Assembly: GCA_000708525.1 (NCBI GenBank)
Contig: JMRP01000004.1
Coordinates: 105,714-169,713 of the forward strand
DNA length: 64,000 nt
Direction: 5' to 3'
Source of the DNA: Cyanobium sp. CACIAM 14
GTDB lineage: Bacteria > Cyanobacteriota > Cyanobacteriia > PCC-6307 > Cyanobiaceae
Shown here: piece by piece, positions 61,742 through 64,000 of the stretch
Position numbering within the stretch: position 1 is the stretch's first letter
Layout: each line of letters starts with the position of its first letter
The notes under the pieces: generated by a model
Told to the model about the DNA's origin: nothing
Seen by the model: the letters and a program-made list of their open reading frames with translations, nothing else
Database searches by the model: none
Made by a program: the position numbers and the translations under genes

Positions 61742-64000
61742 TCAGGCGGCCAGAACCGCTGGGCTGGCTTCCGCAGCGCCGTGATCGAGCGGGGAGCCGG
61801 CGGCATGCAGGGCCGGCAGGTCGGCGATCCCGGTGACGCTGCCCCCGGAGCCGAGCAGCACCAGGCTGCTGCCGGTGGCGCCGGTGGCGATCGCCAGCTG
61901 TTCGAATCCCGCGGGCCGCTCCCCGATGCCGGCCACGAGCTGGTCGAGGGGAGCGATCGGCAGCAGCCGGGCCTGTCCGATCCCCTCGACACCCGACGGC
62001 GTCAGGTCGATCAGCTGGCTCTGAGGGTTGCTGGCCGCCTGAATTCCGCTCAGGCGGAGGGAGAGCCGGTCCGTCAGACCCAGGCCACCACCACCGTTCT
62101 CCGGGCTCAGGGCCAGGTCGGCCAGCACGGGCAGGGCGCGGCTGCCGGTATCGCGGATCGTGCGGATGGCATCCACCCCCGCCAGAACGAACTGATCCCG
62201 CCCCGGGCCGCCGACGACGACGAGCGGCGGATTGCCGGAATCTCCGGTCGCGAAGATGGACGACAGATCCAGTTCAAGGCGATCGTCCCCTGCGCCGCCG
62301 TCCAGGCGGCGGGTGGTGGCGCCGGCTGTCAGCACATCGTCCCCCGCTCCGCCGCGCACCTCCTCGAAGCCGCTGACACCGCCCAGGATGCCGCTGGCCT
62401 CCCCCCGGGAGAGATCGACCTGCACAGGGTTCTGCCAGGTGGCGTAGTCGAGCCGGTCCTCGCCGCTTCCTGCGGCCAGGACCCCATCGAGCGTTCCCTG
62501 GCTGCCCACCGACACCACGGTGTCCCGCTCCCCCAGAGAAAGGTTCTCGATCCCTTGGAAAGCGAGGCCGCCGATGCTTCCCTCCCCCTCTCCAGCCAGC
62601 GTGACGGCCAGAGGCTCCGGCTCGGGGCTTCCCTTGGCAGGGTCGGCGCCGGTCACAACGGTGCTCACCTCCGCTCCGCTGCGGTCCTCCAGGGTGTCGA
62701 TGCCGGCACCGCCGTCCACCGATCCCGTCAGCGCTCCCATGGGCAGGCGGATCCTGTCATCGCCAGCGCCGCTGTTCAGCGTCAGGTCCGCCCCTCCGTC
62801 GCCCGTCACGCCGATCGTCACGGTGTTGCCGCCGTTCCCGAGCTGGATGGCATTGCTGGAACCGGCGTCCACCTGGACGTTGGCGTCCTGCACGGCCCCG
62901 CGCACCTGCAGCGCATTGACGCCGCCACCCAGATCGATACGCGAGCCGATCACGTCTCCATCCACCTGCAGCCGGTCGTCGCCTGCGCCCAGCCGAACGG
63001 TGGAGTCGAGCAGGGCGATCCGCTGCAGGCCGGCTCCAGAGGGGGTCGCGGCGCCTCCCTCCGGAGCGGTGGTGATGCTGACCTGATCGTTGCCGCCGCC
63101 CGTGTCCAGCAGGCTGTCCACCAGTGCGAGACTCCTGGCCTGAAAGGGCGGCGCTGGGGTCCCCGCGGTCTGCCCGGCGCCGGGGAGGTCGATCAGGAGG
63201 TCGGCTCCCGCCGGGTCCAGGGTGCGGAAGCCACTGGTGATGGTGACCCGGTCGTTGCCGCCCCCGAGAAGGATGGCGCTGTTCCGCATCGCCTCGGCCA
63301 GCAGGTCGATGTTCACCTGCCGCAGCTGCTGCGCTTCCGGCCCCTTGAGCTGAAAGCCGGTCAGGCTGCTCAGCTCCAGCGAGGCGTCGCCGCCGGCATC
63401 CTCCAGGCGGCTGTCCTGGAGGCCGATCAGGGACTGATGGATCTGCCCCCGGGCCGTGCCCCCCGCCAGCAGGGCCAGGTCGAGGCTGTCGTTGAACCGC
63501 AGCACGATGGTGTTGGCTTCGGAGCCCAGCAGCAGGCTCGCCTGCTGCAGGCCCGTGTGCTGGGTGTTCACCTTCAGCGCGGCATCGTTGAGCACCGAGA
63601 GGCTGAGCAGATGCAGATCCTGCTCGGAGTTCACGATCACCCGTGGGATGGGGGTCCCGCGCAGATCGATCACCGCGTCGGTGATGGCGCCGAGGGAGTG
63701 GGTGTAGTCGCTGCTGGCCACGCCCTCCACCGAACGGCTGGCGATCCCCTGGCTGCTGCGCAGCACCACCCGGAAGGTGGGGATCTCGGGCTCCGGCGCC
63801 CCGATGCTCGACGCGTCGGGGCCCTCGGCCCGGATCGTCTGCGCCGACACGCTCCGGTCGCTGCCCCGCCCATCCCGGCCGGACCGTTGGCCGGCCCCGG
63901 GGTCCGGCCAGGCCAGGGGGGAGGCTCCGGCGGCCAGGGAGCGAGGGCCGGCGACCGGCACCTCCGGGGCCTCCGCTGCGGGCGTCCGCCCCGCTCCGGC
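61742..64000 (-). CDS. Large RTX-motif calcium-binding protein, 5' truncated by window edge
   Basis: At least 752 residues, because the frame is open to base 64000; the track's start at 63961 (GTG) is arbitrary. Acidic glycine-rich nonapeptide-like elements are spread along it: LLGGGNDRVTI, DTGGGNDQVSI, RLGAGDDRLQV, NSGAGDDRIRL, GGAGIDTLED, GSGEDRLDY, RGGAGDDVLTA and DGGAGDDRLELD. These are RTX calcium-binding units and mark type I secreted proteins. Other stretches share the S-x-I-x-x-G motif with the 718-aa protein. The C-terminus is LDHGAAEASPAVLAA. It is convergent to the HlyD-type gene and is probably another substrate of this exporter. Confidence 0.88.
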   Translation of the reverse strand, partial: AGAGRTPAAEAPEVPVAGPRSLAAGASPLAWPDPGAGQRSGRDGRGSDRSVSAQTIRAEGPDASSIGAPEPEIPTFRVVLRSSQGIASRSVEGVASSDYTHSLGAITDAVIDLRGTPIPRVIVNSEQDLHLLSLSVLNDAALKVNTQHTGLQQASLLLGSEANTIVLRFNDSLDLALLAGGTARGQIHQSLIGLQDSRLEDAGGDASLELSSLTGFQLKGPEAQQLRQVNIDLLAEAMRNSAILLGGGNDRVTITSGFRTLDPAGADLLIDLPGAGQTAGTPAPPFQARSLALVDSLLDTGGGNDQVSITTAPEGGAATPSGAGLQRIALLDSTVRLGAGDDRLQVDGDVIGSRIDLGGGVNALQVRGAVQDANVQVDAGSSNAIQLGNGGNTVTIGVTGDGGADLTLNSGAGDDRIRLPMGALTGSVDGGAGIDTLEDRSGAEVSTVVTGADPAKGSPEPEPLAVTLAGEGEGSIGGLAFQGIENLSLGERDTVVSVGSQGTLDGVLAAGSGEDRLDYATWQNPVQVDLSRGEASGILGGVSGFEEVRGGAGDDVLTAGATTRRLDGGAGDDRLELDLSSIFATGDSGNPPLVVVGGPGRDQFVLAGVDAIRTIRDTGSRALPVLADLALSPENGGGGLGLTDRLSLRLSGIQAASNPQSQLIDLTPSGVEGIGQARLLPIAPLDQLVAGIGERPAGFEQLAIATGATGSSLVLLGSGGSVTGIADLPALHAAGSPLDHGAAEASPAVLAA

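Overview
The window is a high-GC (my estimate about two thirds G+C, not computed), densely packed segment of a cyanobacterial chromosome. The diagnostic genes are psaK (photosystem I), petN (cytochrome b6f, 33 codons), psb29/thf1, an FtsH with the HEVGH variant zinc motif, a 6S RNA downstream of purK, and a set of cyanobacterial DUF families (DUF4912, DUF2103, DUF1830, DUF3110, DUF2499, DUF3593). The GC content and the petN and psaK sequences point to the Synechococcus/Cyanobium group of picocyanobacteria. That assignment is inference from recall, not from a search.

Layout. 1-7.4 kb: partial MidA-like methyltransferase, DUF4912 protein, aroB, recQ, a lone sugar-type ABC permease, and purK with 6S RNA. 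7.5-12.2 kb: nitroreductase, DUF2103, clpS, petN, a 56-aa membrane protein, the radical-SAM FO-synthase subunit cofH and an unknown membrane-anchored protein. 12.1-16 kb: a thylakoid proteostasis group (psb29, clpP, ftsH) and DUF1830. 16-28 kb: MacB-like permease, pyk, MazG-like protein, yggT, scpB, ilvA, dxs, an FAD-dependent oxidoreductase, psaK, DUF3593/DUF2499 and csaB. 28-38.9 kb: secreted metallophosphoesterase with peroxiredoxin, rpmB, a four-gene carbohydrate/osmolyte ABC importer joined by 4-nt overlaps, htpG, a 7Fe-type ferredoxin, hisZ, and an inositol-monophosphatase-like gene with a [2Fe-2S] ferredoxin. 39-41.8 kb: tRNA-Ser(GGA) with a clear terminator, then a small accessory stretch (possible gene remnant, CsbD, GlsB, two secreted hypotheticals). 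41.8-50.7 kb: pstCAB behind a Pho-box-like repeat, divergent from a dnaK3-like/dnaJ pair, then DUF3110, murQ, mtnP and a cyclophilin.

The most unusual part is 50.7-64 kb. After a 660-bp, visibly AT-richer intergenic region come a 901-aa protein built of about 17 degenerate 42-48-residue Gly/Ala/Thr repeats, a second 718-aa exported-type protein with calcium-loop-like motifs, a PpiC-type chaperone/isomerase, a type I secretion ABC transporter (cyclic-nucleotide-binding-like domain + cysteine-less C39-like domain + membrane domain + ATPase), and an HlyD-type adaptor. Convergent to these lies a large RTX-motif protein running off the window. This reads as a dedicated secretion system with its own surface or extracellular substrates.

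Quality note. Three genes (purK, the PpiC gene, the secretion ABC gene) are each broken by what looks like exactly one missing base, every time in a G or C homopolymer of 6-8. Restoring one base gives full-length proteins ending at sensible stops. I read these as probable sequencing or assembly errors, with slippage as the alternative.
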